A stretch of 64,000 nucleotides of DNA from Flavobacterium soyae (GTDB lineage: Bacteria > Bacteroidota > Bacteroidia > Flavobacteriales > Flavobacteriaceae): the NCBI RefSeq assembly GCF_021245985.1, contig NZ_JAJQXA010000023.1, forward strand, positions 1 through 64,000, read 5' to 3'. Positions within the stretch are counted from its first letter, which is position 1, and every line of letters begins with the position of its first letter. A program made the translations under genes and the position numbers. This document shows, piece after piece, positions 1-8,996 of this stretch. The notes under the pieces were generated by a model that worked only from the letters and a program-made list of their open reading frames with translations, searched no databases and had not been told where the DNA came from.

Positions 1-45
1 CAGGATAAAAACAGCTCGTTTTTACCTAAAATCAGCAAGAAATAA
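1..45 (+). CDS. Possible 3' end of an upstream gene (partial)
   Basis: From the first base, frame +1 is open for 14 codons (ending in PKISKK) and closes with TAA at 43-45. A terminator-like hairpin on the same strand follows at 118-152, which fits the end of a plus-strand gene. Fourteen codons are too few to identify a product and chance cannot be excluded. Confidence 0.25.
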   Translation, partial: QDKNSSFLPKISKK

Positions 46-117
46 AAAATTATCTTGAAAGTGGAATCCGAAAAACCTGAATTAATGTTTTTAGTGGACA
101 ATCTTGTTTTTACCAAA

Positions 118-152
118 AAAAAGAAGCAGTCCTTTTGAGACAGCCTCTTTTT
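118..152 (+). terminator. Rho-independent terminator-like hairpin
   Basis: AAAAAGAAGCAG (118-129) pairs, with two mismatches, with CAGCCTCTTTTT (141-152) across an 11-base loop, and a T-rich stretch follows. The loop and 3' arm (TTTTGAGACAGCCTC) match the hairpins at 14998-15040 and 15320-15362, so this belongs to a repeated terminator family. Confidence 0.55.
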
Positions 153-221
153 ATTTTTATAGACCACAGGCTGCACGGGTTTTGTTTTTCGCGCGGATTT
201 AATTTGATTTGTGCTGATTTT

Positions 222-263
222 TTAGTTTTTCAATCCAGACAGCTGTCTGGATTGAAAAACTAA
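222..263. repeat. Perfect 42-bp palindrome
   Basis: The left half (from TTAGTTTTTCAATCC) is the exact reverse complement of the right half (to GGATTGAAAAACTAA), centred on AGCT at 241-244 with no spacer. It could form a cruciform in DNA or a long hairpin in RNA. It is not followed by a T-run, so it does not look like a simple terminator. Confidence 0.8.
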
Positions 264-520
264 GCCTATTGCAGAGAAAAACTCAGGGCCTTGAAAATTT
301 AGAGCCTTAGCGCCTAAAAAAAAACAATTAAAGCTGGTTTGCCAACATGGGAATTATGTAACGAATTTGATTTTGGATAAAAATGCTTTGTGCTTTTAAT
401 TTATACATTTGAAAGTTTTGACTGCCTTTTTGAATAGGATCAGATGTTCAAAATGATAGCCTAAAAACGATTTTTCAAGTATATTTTAATTCTTTTAACG
501 CTTTATTCCCCCACTACGGC

Positions 521-1735
521 ATGGTATTAATTATAAATAATATCAAGGCAGATATTATTGCCTTAAAGAAAACATTAGAATTACATAATATTGATGTAGA
601 TACCGCCGAGTCTGGTGAAGAAGCCCTGAAAAAGATATTAAAAAACAATTACTGTCTTATTATTATGGACGTTCAAACACCGGATTTCGATAGCTTTGAA
701 GTAGTTAAAATTCTCTCTGCAAATAAGCAGACAAAAGATGTTCCCGTAATTTTCCTATCAGCTTTAAATATTGAAAAGAAATACATTTTTAAAGGTTCTG
801 AAACCAGTGTTGTAGAATATATTACAAAACCTGTTGATACTGATCTGCTAATACTGAAAGTAAAAAATTTCATTAAAATTTACGAACAGCAAAACGAATT
901 AAAAGAGATAAAAGACCTGCTTTCTAAAGAAATTAAAATTAGAAAAGAAGCACAGGATAACCTCGAAACTAAAATCGCCGAAAGAACAAGGAAACTGGTT
1001 TTGAAAAACGAAGAATTGGAGATGAAAAACCACGAATTACAGCAGTTTTCCTGGGTAGTTTCGCACGATTTGAATGAACCCATACGGAAGATTCAGGTTT
1101 TTATAAAAATAATCAAAGAGCTTTATTTAAAAAATGATGAAAAAGGAATTGATTATATCGACAGAACCATAAAATCTGCAGAAAGAATGCAGACCTTAAT
1201 TACAGATCTTCTTGCTTATTCCCGTTTATCTGCAAAGGTTAAACCTGAAATTACCAACTTAAATATTGTTTTACAAGATGTGCTTTCTGATTTTGATTAT
1301 TTAATCGAGAGAAAAAATGCGACAATTAAAACAACAGAACTCCCGGCAATTGAGAGTATTCCGAGTCAGCTTCGACAAGTATTCCAGAATTTGATTGGAA
1401 ATGCCCTTAAATTCTCCAACACAGAAAATCCGCCGGTAATCGAAATCACCTCAGAATTAATCGCCGATAAATCTTTCGACAGCCCAGCCTCTCCGGAAGG
1501 GAAATACTGCAGAATTATTGTAAAAGATAACGGAATTGGTTTTGATGAAGCTTATCTCGACCGAATTTTTATTATTTTTCAGAGTTTAAACGATCGCCGG
1601 ATGTATGAAGGAACCGGAATTGGATTGGCAATTGCCAAAAAAATCATCGAAAAACACAACGGATTAATTACTGCTAAAAGTGAAGTAGGCAAGGGAGCAA
1701 GATTTATTATTGTTCTTCCTTTAAAACACGAATAA
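521..1735 (+). CDS. REC domain-histidine kinase (orphan two-component sensor)
   Basis: This 404-aa soluble protein has a receiver domain (about 1-120), a coiled-coil linker (about 120-175), a HisKA domain with H-box SHDLNEP (phosphoacceptor H182), and a HATPase domain with N-box QNLIGNALKFS, G1 DNGIGFD and G2 GTGIGLAI. REC has the expected phospho-Asp (D50) and beta5 Lys (K103, ITKP). The acidic pair that normally binds Mg2+ at the end of beta1 is replaced by N6-N7, so phosphorylation by the usual route may be impaired. There is no membrane segment, so it probably senses through a partner. No response-regulator gene is adjacent. The kinase call is secure; its signal and target are unknown. 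Confidence 0.9.
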   Translation: MVLIINNIKADIIALKKTLELHNIDVDTAESGEEALKKILKNNYCLIIMDVQTPDFDSFEVVKILSANKQTKDVPVIFLSALNIEKKYIFKGSETSVVEYITKPVDTDLLILKVKNFIKIYEQQNELKEIKDLLSKEIKIRKEAQDNLETKIAERTRKLVLKNEELEMKNHELQQFSWVVSHDLNEPIRKIQVFIKIIKELYLKNDEKGIDYIDRTIKSAERMQTLITDLLAYSRLSAKVKPEITNLNIVLQDVLSDFDYLIERKNATIKTTELPAIESIPSQLRQVFQNLIGNALKFSNTENPPVIEITSELIADKSFDSPASPEGKYCRIIVKDNGIGFDEAYLDRIFIIFQSLNDRRMYEGTGIGLAIAKKIIEKHNGLITAKSEVGKGARFIIVLPLKHE

Positions 1736-1938
1736 ATACAGAATGTAAGGTTTAAAAAAAATCAGCTGATTAGTTCACCAGATTTCATTATTGGGTTTTA
1801 CGATTAGTTTATCATTGTTATAAGCTTATAAATGGTAATTCCTCGGTTAATTATACGCAGGAAGTTGTTTGCAACACCATATTATACTCTAGATAACGAT
1901 GAAAAACCAGAATTGCAGAATAATTCAATACAATTGAT

Positions 1939-2712
1939 TTAATTTTTAGGTTTAGGAACTTCGTCTTCCGGAAGGATAATTTTATTGAGTTCGGCTTCTT
2001 TTTCAGCGCGTCTTTGTGCTGCTTTTCCTTTCCCAATAGGTATTCCGGCGGTAAAATACAAAGATCGGTTGTATACATTAGGCCCATCGCCCTTCATAAC
2101 AGGAACCAGTCCGTAATAATATTGAATCGTAATATTTAATCCGTTGCCCACATTCATGTGATATCCCGTACCAAAAGCAACTCCTGCATCAATAACCCTG
2201 ATTTGATCCCTGATTTTTTTCTTGTAAACAACATCGTTATCATTGATTTCATTTTTAAACTGATCAAAAGCAGAAGCCAAAAGTCCAAACTGAGGTCCCG
2301 TTTTAAGATAAATTCGATTTTTAAACTGATACTTAATCAAAATAGGAACATTAAAATATCGAATTTCACGATCAACAGTTCCTCCCGCAAAAGTATTATC
2401 CAGATTTTCATCTTCTAAAGAATAAACAGGAATCTGCCGCGCGCCCATAGGAGATTTTACAATCACTCCTGTATTAATCATCCAGGCAGGATTTTGCTTT
2501 GACCTGATATCAAAATAAAAACCAAGATTAAAACCGGGGTTCATTCCCGAGCTTTCAAGATTAGAAATATCCGAAAGATTGATGCCGCCTTCTAAGCCAA
2601 ACTCTAAAAAAGGAGAATTTAGTTTATCACCAAAAATCAAAGAAATTAAAACCTGCGATTTTGCCTGATTGATGCAGCATATTGTAATGAGCAATACTAA
2701 AACTTTTTTCAT
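1939..2712 (-). CDS. PorT-like outer membrane beta-barrel protein
   Basis: This is a 257-aa exported protein with a signal peptide (hydrophobic core about residues 4-17, likely cleavage after AKS). Alternating aromatic/glycine strands such as GLEGGINLSD, FNLGFYFDI and YFNVPILIKYQF are typical of the PorT/OMP beta-barrel domain of Bacteroidota. The C-terminus (about 225-257) is charged and Lys/Glu-rich, outside the barrel pattern. It lies 9 nt downstream of another outer membrane protein gene on the same strand, so the two are probably co-transcribed. The family is functionally diverse (T9SS PorT, adhesins, channels), so no substrate is proposed. Confidence 0.75.
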   Translation of the reverse strand: MKKVLVLLITICCINQAKSQVLISLIFGDKLNSPFLEFGLEGGINLSDISNLESSGMNPGFNLGFYFDIRSKQNPAWMINTGVIVKSPMGARQIPVYSLEDENLDNTFAGGTVDREIRYFNVPILIKYQFKNRIYLKTGPQFGLLASAFDQFKNEINDNDVVYKKKIRDQIRVIDAGVAFGTGYHMNVGNGLNITIQYYYGLVPVMKGDGPNVYNRSLYFTAGIPIGKGKAAQRRAEKEAELNKIILPEDEVPKPKN

Positions 2713-2721
2713 AAAGTAATT

Positions 2722-3843
2722 TTATAATCCAAAACGATATTGTAAACCAGCCAAAGCCTGTGTACGGCTTCCTAAAAAGCCTGCTTCAAGTCTAAACATA
2801 ATGTGTTTATTATATTGAAACTGTGTTCCCACAATAAAATTCCACATATCTTTTGGTCTTTTTTGCAATGAATATTGAATAGTAGATTGATCTGCAGTAC
2901 TCAAAGCCCCGTCTAAAGTGGTTAAAAAAGTACCCGCTCTTTCTAAAGCACGATTTGCAGTATTATGTTTTGCAATGTTACTAGGATTAGACTGCTGCGC
3001 AGGAGTTAAACCATCCCACCAAGTGTCGACTTTTGTTTGGTTTTCAGATACTTTTGCCAAACCATTATCCACTTTAGTCTGTGCAGTACTCAAATCAAAA
3101 ATATCCGATAAAGCAAGATTTCCATTAGTACCGCCATTAATGTGAACCCTAAAACCTCCAACCCAAATTGCAATATTTTGTTCCGGTTTATGAAACTTAA
3201 ACGTTTTACCCAATCTTGGACCAAAAACATAAGAAAATGCAGGTTTATCCAGCGCACTTATATCTGTCCAGGCCATGTTCATGTCTAATGCCAGCCATCC
3301 GCCGCCAATACCAATTGTGGGCGTCATACCAAAACCAAAAGTAGTAGCATCAAAATTTGCAGATGTACCAAACGATGCAACTTCAGACCAATTATTATCA
3401 GCATCCGGAACCCAGATTCCGGCATTTATTTTTGTTGTTGTATTAGCTTTACCAAAAATTCCATAAATATTTAAAAAAGGAAGTAACCAAATATCTGGTC
3501 GTATGGTCAATGCACCAGCTTCAACAGAAGATTTATCGAAACGTACTATTTCATCAAGATTGTAAAGCGGGCCGTTATTAAAACCAACCTCTAAATTACT
3601 TATTACAATTTCAGAATCCTGCCAAAAGTAGTTTACAGACAATCCTGCTGAATATGGTAAATTATACCCTTTTTGGGCTACTTTTTCTCCCCAGATAGGC
3701 AAAGCATATGGATATTTCTCTACTTTAAGACTGTCTTTTAACTCCTGGTTTTTTTCTCCTACAATTTTATCAGTATAAACTTGGGCAAAAATTTGAATAG
3801 AAAACAATAATAAAAACGCGGTTATTAACAAATTACTTTTCAT
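2722..3843 (-). CDS. Outer membrane protein, probable beta-barrel
   Basis: This 373-aa protein starts with a clear signal peptide (LLITAFLLLFSIQIFAQ). Its strands are rich in Gly and aromatics (FGFGMTPTIGIGGGWLALDM, SYVFGPRLGKTF) and the C-terminus ends in a barrel-like strand (AGLQYRFGL). A polar, probably helical insert with repeated TKVD...TKVD (about 250-315) interrupts the barrel pattern, perhaps an extracellular or periplasmic loop. It is first gene of a two-gene unit with the PorT-like protein. A -7 box (TATATTTG) lies upstream. I do not recognise a specific family. Confidence 0.65.
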   Translation of the reverse strand: MKSNLLITAFLLLFSIQIFAQVYTDKIVGEKNQELKDSLKVEKYPYALPIWGEKVAQKGYNLPYSAGLSVNYFWQDSEIVISNLEVGFNNGPLYNLDEIVRFDKSSVEAGALTIRPDIWLLPFLNIYGIFGKANTTTKINAGIWVPDADNNWSEVASFGTSANFDATTFGFGMTPTIGIGGGWLALDMNMAWTDISALDKPAFSYVFGPRLGKTFKFHKPEQNIAIWVGGFRVHINGGTNGNLALSDIFDLSTAQTKVDNGLAKVSENQTKVDTWWDGLTPAQQSNPSNIAKHNTANRALERAGTFLTTLDGALSTADQSTIQYSLQKRPKDMWNFIVGTQFQYNKHIMFRLEAGFLGSRTQALAGLQYRFGL

Positions 3844-3885
3844 GGATTTGAATTTTATAATGGTTAGTTTTTAAAACAAAGAAGG

Positions 3886-3919
3886 CAAATATATGTTTTA
3901 TCTTACAAAATAAACGCAA
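3886..3919 (-). promoter_or_regulatory. Candidate Bacteroidota promoter for the outer membrane gene pair
   Basis: On the minus strand TATATTTG (3886-3893) matches the -7 consensus TAnnTTTG. A TTG at 3917-3919 lies 23 nt upstream, at the long end of the accepted -33 spacing. It is about 45 nt upstream of the start at 3843. Confidence 0.5.
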
Positions 3920-4083
3920 AAAAGAGAATCAATTACAAACTTTTTAGATTATTAGTATGTTAATTAGTGTTAAAGTTAATTAAAATTTTCTATCCTTGTA
4001 TTTTTTTTCTTAAAACATCTCTAATAATCAGTGGTTTATATTTTTTTTTAAAAGGAAAAAGAATAAATGCTATTTTTGCAGAT

Positions 4084-4407
4084 ATGAAATGGATAGCAAT
4101 AGTTATGTCAATTTATTTGATGGCACTTTCAAATATGCCTTGTGCAGATATGGAAGTGAACAGTGCTATGCATAAAACCGCCCGGTTTTCATCAGAAGAA
4201 AATCATTCGCACGATAAAGACAATGATTTATGTTCTCCATTCTGCGCCTGCAATTGCTGCGGCGCACAGGTTTTAAGTTACCAGACATCTCCAAGCTTTG
4301 AGTTTTCTTCGGCTTGCACAAAAATTTCAATCCCTTTACCAAGTTACAATTCTGTATTTACTTCTAATTTCTACGGAAGTATTTGGCAGCCCCCTCAAAT
4401 ATCATAA
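4084..4407 (+). CDS. Small exported Cys/His-rich protein (DUF6660-like)
   Basis: The ATG at 4084 gives a 107-aa protein beginning MKWIAIVMSIYLMAL. An upstream in-frame GTG would add 39 unconvincing residues, so I prefer the ATG. After the hydrophobic N-terminus come a His-containing segment (SHDKDND) and a cysteine cluster (CSPFCACNCCG), suggesting periplasmic metal binding. It sits 96 nt upstream of the CzcA-type pump on the same strand. Such small proteins often precede heavy-metal RND operons in Flavobacteria. A metal sensor or chaperone role is inference from composition and context. Confidence 0.7.
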   Translation: MKWIAIVMSIYLMALSNMPCADMEVNSAMHKTARFSSEENHSHDKDNDLCSPFCACNCCGAQVLSYQTSPSFEFSSACTKISIPLPSYNSVFTSNFYGSIWQPPQIS

Positions 4408-4503
4408 TGATGCCCGGTTAATTCTGGGTTAAAGAGTTGTGGACTTTCCACAAAATGATAAGACAAACTTTTGTCTAATTTCTCATGTCATTATATATTT
4501 CAA

Positions 4504-7500
4504 ATGCTAGATAAAATCATTCAGTTTAGTATACGAAACAAATTCGTTATACTATTATTTACCCTCGTTTTAATAGCGTGGGGAAGCTATTCGCTTAAAA
4601 AATTGCCGCTTGATGCCCTGCCGGATGTCACCAATAATCAAGTTCAGATTATTACCACAGCACCCACTTTGGCAAGTCAGGAAGTAGAGCAATTAATAAC
4701 GTATCCGTTAGAACAAGCAGTAAAAACAGTTCCGGATATTATAGAACTACGCAGTATTTCCCGTTTTGGCCTATCTGTTGTAACCGTTGTGTTTGAAGAC
4801 GATGTCGATATTTACTGGGCGCGTGAACAAATATTTCAACGTTTAAAACAAGCCGGGGAAAACATTCCCGCTTATGCAGGTTCGCCGGAATTAGCCCCAA
4901 TAACTACAGGCCTTGGAGAAATTTATCAATATGATGTTTATGCCAAAAAAGGCTACGAAAACAAATACGACGCAGTAAAGCTAAGAACCATTCAGGATTG
5001 GATTATTATTCCGCAATTGCAAGGTGTAAAAGGTGTTGCCGAAGTAAGTGCCTGGGGCGGAAAACTAAAACAATACGAAATCGCCGTAAACCCAAGCACA
5101 TTAAACAGTCTGGGCGTAACGATTACCGAAATTTTTGACGCTCTCGAAAAAAACAATCAAAATACCGGAGGCGCTTATATAGAAAAAGATCAATATGCCT
5201 ATTTCATTCGCGGTGTCGGAATGGCAAAAGGCGTAAAAGACCTGGGCAATGTTGTAGTTAAAAACCGAAATGGCTCTCCCGTTCTCGTGCGAGATGTAGC
5301 GCAGGTTCGCGAAGGTGTTGCATTGCGCTACGGAGCATCGACAAAAGACGGAAAAGGAGAAATCGTTTCTGGCTTAGTTTTAATGCTGAAAGGCGAAAAC
5401 TCCAGCGCCGTTGTTGACAGGGTCAAGGAAAGAATGATTCAGATTAATAAAAGCCTGCCCGAAGGTGTTACAGCCGAAGCCTTTATTGACCGGGGAAAAC
5501 TCGTTGATAATGCCATTGGCACCGTTACCAAAAACTTACTTGAAGGAGCTTTAATTGTTATTTTTGTTCTGATCCTGTTTTTAGGAAACCTTCGTGCAGG
5601 ATTGATTGTGGCTTCGGTAATTCCGCTGGCGATGCTGTTTGCTGTTATTTTAATGAATGCCTTTGGCGTAAGCGGAAATTTAATGAGTTTAGGCGCAATA
5701 GATTTCGGGATTATTGTCGATGGAGCTGTTATTATTGTAGAGGCTTCAATGCATCATCTGCAGAAACTCAAACGTAAAAAAGAGCTTTCTCAGGAAGAAA
5801 TGGATGCTGAAATTTACAATTCGGCTTCAAAAATCAGGAATAGTGCCGCTTTCGGAGAAATTATTATTCTAATAGTGTATTTACCTATTCTCGCTTTAAT
5901 TGGAACCGAAGGGAAAATGTTTAAGCCAATGGCCATGACAGTAGGTTTTGCCGTAATTGGAGCTTTTATACTTTCGCTGACGTATGTACCTATGATGAGT
6001 GCTTTGTTTCTTTCGAAAAAACCGGAACACAAAGAAAATTTCAGCGACAGAATGATGCTTTGGTTTGAGAATTTATATACCCCATTTTTAAGTAAAACAT
6101 TAGCATTAAAAAAAGTGGTTTTAGGAGTTTCGTTAGGATTTTTTGCTTTAGCACTTATTGTTTTTCAGAATATGGGAGGAGAATTTATCCCAACAATTGA
6201 AGAAGGCGATTTAGCCATAAACGCTTCAATTATGACTGGAAGTTCGCTTACGCAGATGGTAGAAACTACGACAAAATACGAACAGATTTTAAAAGCCAAA
6301 TTCCCTGAAATTAAAACGATCGTAACCAAAATAGGGAGCGGCGAAATTCCAACCGACCCAATGCCTATTGAAAGCGGTGATTTGATTATTGTTTTAAAAG
6401 ACAAAAAAGAATGGAAAGGCAAATATCATAATTGGGAAGAACTGGCAAACGCCATGAAAGAAGAAATGGAAGTGATTCCGGGAGCCAATATCGAGATTTC
6501 ACAGCCCATCCAAATGCGTTTTAACGAATTAATGACCGGAAGCCGAAGCGATATTGCCATTAAAATTTTTGGTGATGATCTGGAAATTCTGGATTCAAAA
6601 GCATCAGAATTGATTTCTAAAATTAAAAACATCGAAGGAATTGGAGATTTAAAAGCTGATAAAGTAACCGGATTACCTCAAATTACAATAAAATACGATT
6701 ACAATAAAATCGCTTTATATGGATTGAACATTTCAGACATCAACCAGATTATTCGTTCGTCGTTTGCGGGAGAAAGTGCAGGAAAGATTTATGAAGAAAG
6801 CAAACGTTTTGATGTTGTAGTAAGAATGGATCAGGACAATCGAGCTGATATTACCGATGTCAGCAACTTGTTTATTCCGCTGCCAAACGGGCAGCAAGTA
6901 CCACTTTCGCAAGTTGCAGCGGTAGATTACGAACAAGGCCCGGTGCAGGTTACGCGCGAAGACGGAAAACGTAGAATTGCTGTTGGCTTAAACGTTCGTG
7001 GAAGAGATATAAAAACCGTTGTAGAAGATATTCAGCAAAAACTGGATAAAGATTTTAAACTTCCTGCCGGTTATTATGTAACGTATGGCGGACAATTTGA
7101 AAATTTAATCGAAGCCACAAAACGACTTTCGATTGCATTGCCAATTGCTTTAGGATTGATTTTGACATTGCTGTATTTTACATTTAAGAGCTATAAACAG
7201 GCGCTTTTAATCTTTACAGCAATTCCGTTGTCAGCAATAGGCGGTGTATTTGCACTTTCGCTGAGAGGAATGCCGTTTAGTATTTCTGCCGGAATTGGAT
7301 TTATTGCCTTATTCGGAATTGCGGTTCTTAACGGAATTGTTTTGATTTCCAATTTCAATCAATTAAAATCAGAAGGAATTCTCGATCCGCTTGAAAGAGT
7401 TATCATCGGAACCAAAACAAGGTTACGTCCCGTTTTAATGACTGCAGCCGTAGCTTCGTTAGGTTTTTTGCCAATGGCATTATCCACTAGCAGCGGGGCA

Positions 7501-7623
7501 GAAGTACAGAAACCTTTAGCAACGGTAGTTATTGGCGGTTTAATTTCTGCAACCTTATTAACGTTAATCGTTTTACCAATTTTGTATTTAATGTTAGAGA
7601 AGTTTAACCGCAAAGTAAAATGA
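4504..7623 (+). CDS. czcA: CzcA/CusA-type heavy-metal RND efflux pump
   Basis: This is the inner-membrane proton-driven pump of a tripartite heavy-metal exporter. The ATG at 4504 gives 1039 aa, the usual family length, starting MLDKIIQFSIRNK as family members do; an upstream TTG would add 11 residues. TM4 carries the HME-RND proton-relay set D400, D406 and E413 (DFGIIVDGAVIIVE), the CzcA pattern. Two large periplasmic loops and the late TM block (about 870-1035) are complete. The channel and adaptor genes follow directly. The metal (Zn/Co/Cd versus Cu/Ag) cannot be fixed from sequence alone. The nearby Zn/Cd-type ATPase favours divalent cations. Confidence 0.92.
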   Translation: MLDKIIQFSIRNKFVILLFTLVLIAWGSYSLKKLPLDALPDVTNNQVQIITTAPTLASQEVEQLITYPLEQAVKTVPDIIELRSISRFGLSVVTVVFEDDVDIYWAREQIFQRLKQAGENIPAYAGSPELAPITTGLGEIYQYDVYAKKGYENKYDAVKLRTIQDWIIIPQLQGVKGVAEVSAWGGKLKQYEIAVNPSTLNSLGVTITEIFDALEKNNQNTGGAYIEKDQYAYFIRGVGMAKGVKDLGNVVVKNRNGSPVLVRDVAQVREGVALRYGASTKDGKGEIVSGLVLMLKGENSSAVVDRVKERMIQINKSLPEGVTAEAFIDRGKLVDNAIGTVTKNLLEGALIVIFVLILFLGNLRAGLIVASVIPLAMLFAVILMNAFGVSGNLMSLGAIDFGIIVDGAVIIVEASMHHLQKLKRKKELSQEEMDAEIYNSASKIRNSAAFGEIIILIVYLPILALIGTEGKMFKPMAMTVGFAVIGAFILSLTYVPMMSALFLSKKPEHKENFSDRMMLWFENLYTPFLSKTLALKKVVLGVSLGFFALALIVFQNMGGEFIPTIEEGDLAINASIMTGSSLTQMVETTTKYEQILKAKFPEIKTIVTKIGSGEIPTDPMPIESGDLIIVLKDKKEWKGKYHNWEELANAMKEEMEVIPGANIEISQPIQMRFNELMTGSRSDIAIKIFGDDLEILDSKASELISKIKNIEGIGDLKADKVTGLPQITIKYDYNKIALYGLNISDINQIIRSSFAGESAGKIYEESKRFDVVVRMDQDNRADITDVSNLFIPLPNGQQVPLSQVAAVDYEQGPVQVTREDGKRRIAVGLNVRGRDIKTVVEDIQQKLDKDFKLPAGYYVTYGGQFENLIEATKRLSIALPIALGLILTLLYFTFKSYKQALLIFTAIPLSAIGGVFALSLRGMPFSISAGIGFIALFGIAVLNGIVLISNFNQLKSEGILDPLERVIIGTKTRLRPVLMTAAVASLGFLPMALSTSSGAEVQKPLATVVIGGLISATLLTLIVLPILYLMLEKFNRKVK

Positions 7624-7749
7624 TTTTTCACGCAGATTCTGCAGATTTTAGCAGACTCAAACAGATTTAATTAAAAAAATGAAAATAATAATTTGCGTAT
7701 ATCTGCTTAAATTTTTTTAAAATCTGCATGAAACAAAAAATTAAAGAAA
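7624..7749. repeat. Degenerate GCAGATT-type inverted repeat
   Basis: The gap between pump and channel genes holds CGCAGATTCTGCAGATTTTAG-like sequence (from 7630) and its inverted counterpart AAAATCTGCATG near 7720. This motif recurs at 25494-25550, 26703-26762 and 36897-36956. Its position inside an operon suggests read-through or differential mRNA stability, not termination. Confidence 0.5.
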
Positions 7750-8994
7750 ATGAAAAAGTTACTATATAATTTAAGAACAATAAACTTTGCGAACATCGCA
7801 CATCCTTTGCGAACTTTGCGGTTAATTGCGTTCCTATTGGCAAGTACGATAACATCGGCGCAAGCCAAAATATCTTTAGAGAGAACAATAGAGCTCGCCA
7901 AATCAAACAACATCGATTTAAAAATCGTCGATAAAGAAATAGAAAAACAAACCGTTTTAAAGAAAACCGCTTTTCAGCCTGATCCACTTCAGGTTCAATA
8001 TCAAGGCGGGCAGTTCAACAGCGTTGATTTCGACCATAATGTTTCGGTACAGCAATTCTTTCCGTTAGGAAATGTCACAAAAGCCAATCGACAATTGCAG
8101 GAAGAACTTGCCAAACTGGCCGAAAAACGAAAAGCTTTATCATCTTACGAACTCGAAAAAGCCGTGACTTTAGCCTATTATCAATATTTATATGGAATTT
8201 CAATTCAAAAATTAAACTCAGAATTAAATGAGATTTATACCAAATTCCTAAAGAATGCCGAACTCCGTTTTAAAACCGGAGAAAGCGGGAACATCGAAGT
8301 AATCAGTGCCAAAGCCAAAGTAAAAGAAATCGAAACGCAAAAAGAACAATTAAATTACGATTTGGCTATTTACCAAAAACAGCTTCAGTTTTTTGTGCAG
8401 ACGACAGAAAATATAATTCCAGATGAAACAACTTCTTTAAAATATGCTTTTATAGAAAGTCAGGATTCAAAAGCAGAAAGTTTAATGACAGATTTTTACC
8501 AACAGCAGATTTCGGTTTACCAAAAAGAATCCGGAACGCATAAAGCAGCGCGAACACCAAAATTAGGGTTAGGTTATTTTGCGCAAACTATTAATACCGA
8601 ATCATTGTTTCAGGGTTTTACGGCCGGACTTCAGATTCCGTTATTTGGAGGGGTAAATACAGCAAAAGCCAAAGCTTCGGAAATTAGTATTTCGCAGTCG
8701 CAGCTGGCATTAGATAAAAACAAAATTATCTTAAATCTGCAAAAAGAAGAACTGCAGAACAACTTTCAAAAACAGCAGAAAAACTTAGATTATTATCAAA
8801 ATGAAGGTTTGCAATACGCCAACCAGATTATTGATACGGCACAAAAAAGTTATGCCAACGGCGATATGAGTTATTGGTCGTATATCAGTTTTTTAAATCA
8901 GGCCATTGATATTAAAAAACAGTTTGCCGAAGCTACGCACAGTTATAATCAAAGTGCCATCGAACTCCAGTTTCCAACCATCAAAAACAATTAA
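7750..8994 (+). CDS. TolC-family outer membrane channel (CzcC/CusC-like)
   Basis: This 414-aa protein has two OEP-type repeats: long amphipathic helices with coiled-coil heptads (about 120-210 and 310-410) and short strands such as GFTAGLQIPLFGG. It should form the trimeric outer membrane exit duct for the CzcA-type pump. The start at 7750 gives a signal peptide of about 38 residues ending ITSAQA. The DNA for residues about 12-26 is a half copy of the ACCGCAAAG/CTTTGCGGT repeat found in this window's intergenic regions. The stop is 2 nt before the adaptor's ATG, so the two are translationally linked. Confidence 0.88.
   Translation: MKKLLYNLRTINFANIAHPLRTLRLIAFLLASTITSAQAKISLERTIELAKSNNIDLKIVDKEIEKQTVLKKTAFQPDPLQVQYQGGQFNSVDFDHNVSVQQFFPLGNVTKANRQLQEELAKLAEKRKALSSYELEKAVTLAYYQYLYGISIQKLNSELNEIYTKFLKNAELRFKTGESGNIEVISAKAKVKEIETQKEQLNYDLAIYQKQLQFFVQTTENIIPDETTSLKYAFIESQDSKAESLMTDFYQQQISVYQKESGTHKAARTPKLGLGYFAQTINTESLFQGFTAGLQIPLFGGVNTAKAKASEISISQSQLALDKNKIILNLQKEELQNNFQKQQKNLDYYQNEGLQYANQIIDTAQKSYANGDMSYWSYISFLNQAIDIKKQFAEATHSYNQSAIELQFPTIKNN
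7785..7825 (+). repeat. CTTTGCG...CTTTGCGGTTAA half-element inside the tolC-like gene
   Basis: The segment has CTTTGCG at 7785 and CTTTGCGAACTTTGCGGTTAA at 7805-7825. It matches one arm of the inverted repeats at 9018-9109 and 16898-17034. It encodes part of the signal peptide; no matching opposite arm was seen upstream. Confidence 0.75.
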
Positions 8995-8996
8995 AA

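Larger units (their letters stand above)
46..520. other. Intergenic region with terminator and palindrome
   Basis: Apart from the hairpin at 118-152 and the palindrome at 222-263, I see only AT-rich sequence and a short fragment (AGAGCCTTAGCGCC near 300) resembling repeat debris elsewhere in the window. No convincing ORF or consensus promoter was recognised. Confidence 0.5.

Noticed and set aside
1851..2087. Minus-strand 78-codon ORF overlapping the PorT-like gene
   Set aside because: It is in a different frame within and downstream of a clear signal-peptide-bearing protein and shows no domain or start context.
3967..4083. GTG-initiated 39-residue extension of the small Cys/His-rich protein
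   Set aside because: The added residues are AT-rich by-product sequence. The ATG at 4084 gives a normal signal-like N-terminus and the expected length.
4471..4503. TTG start of the CzcA-type pump, 11 residues upstream
   Set aside because: Family members begin MLDKIIQFSIRNK, which corresponds to the ATG at 4504.
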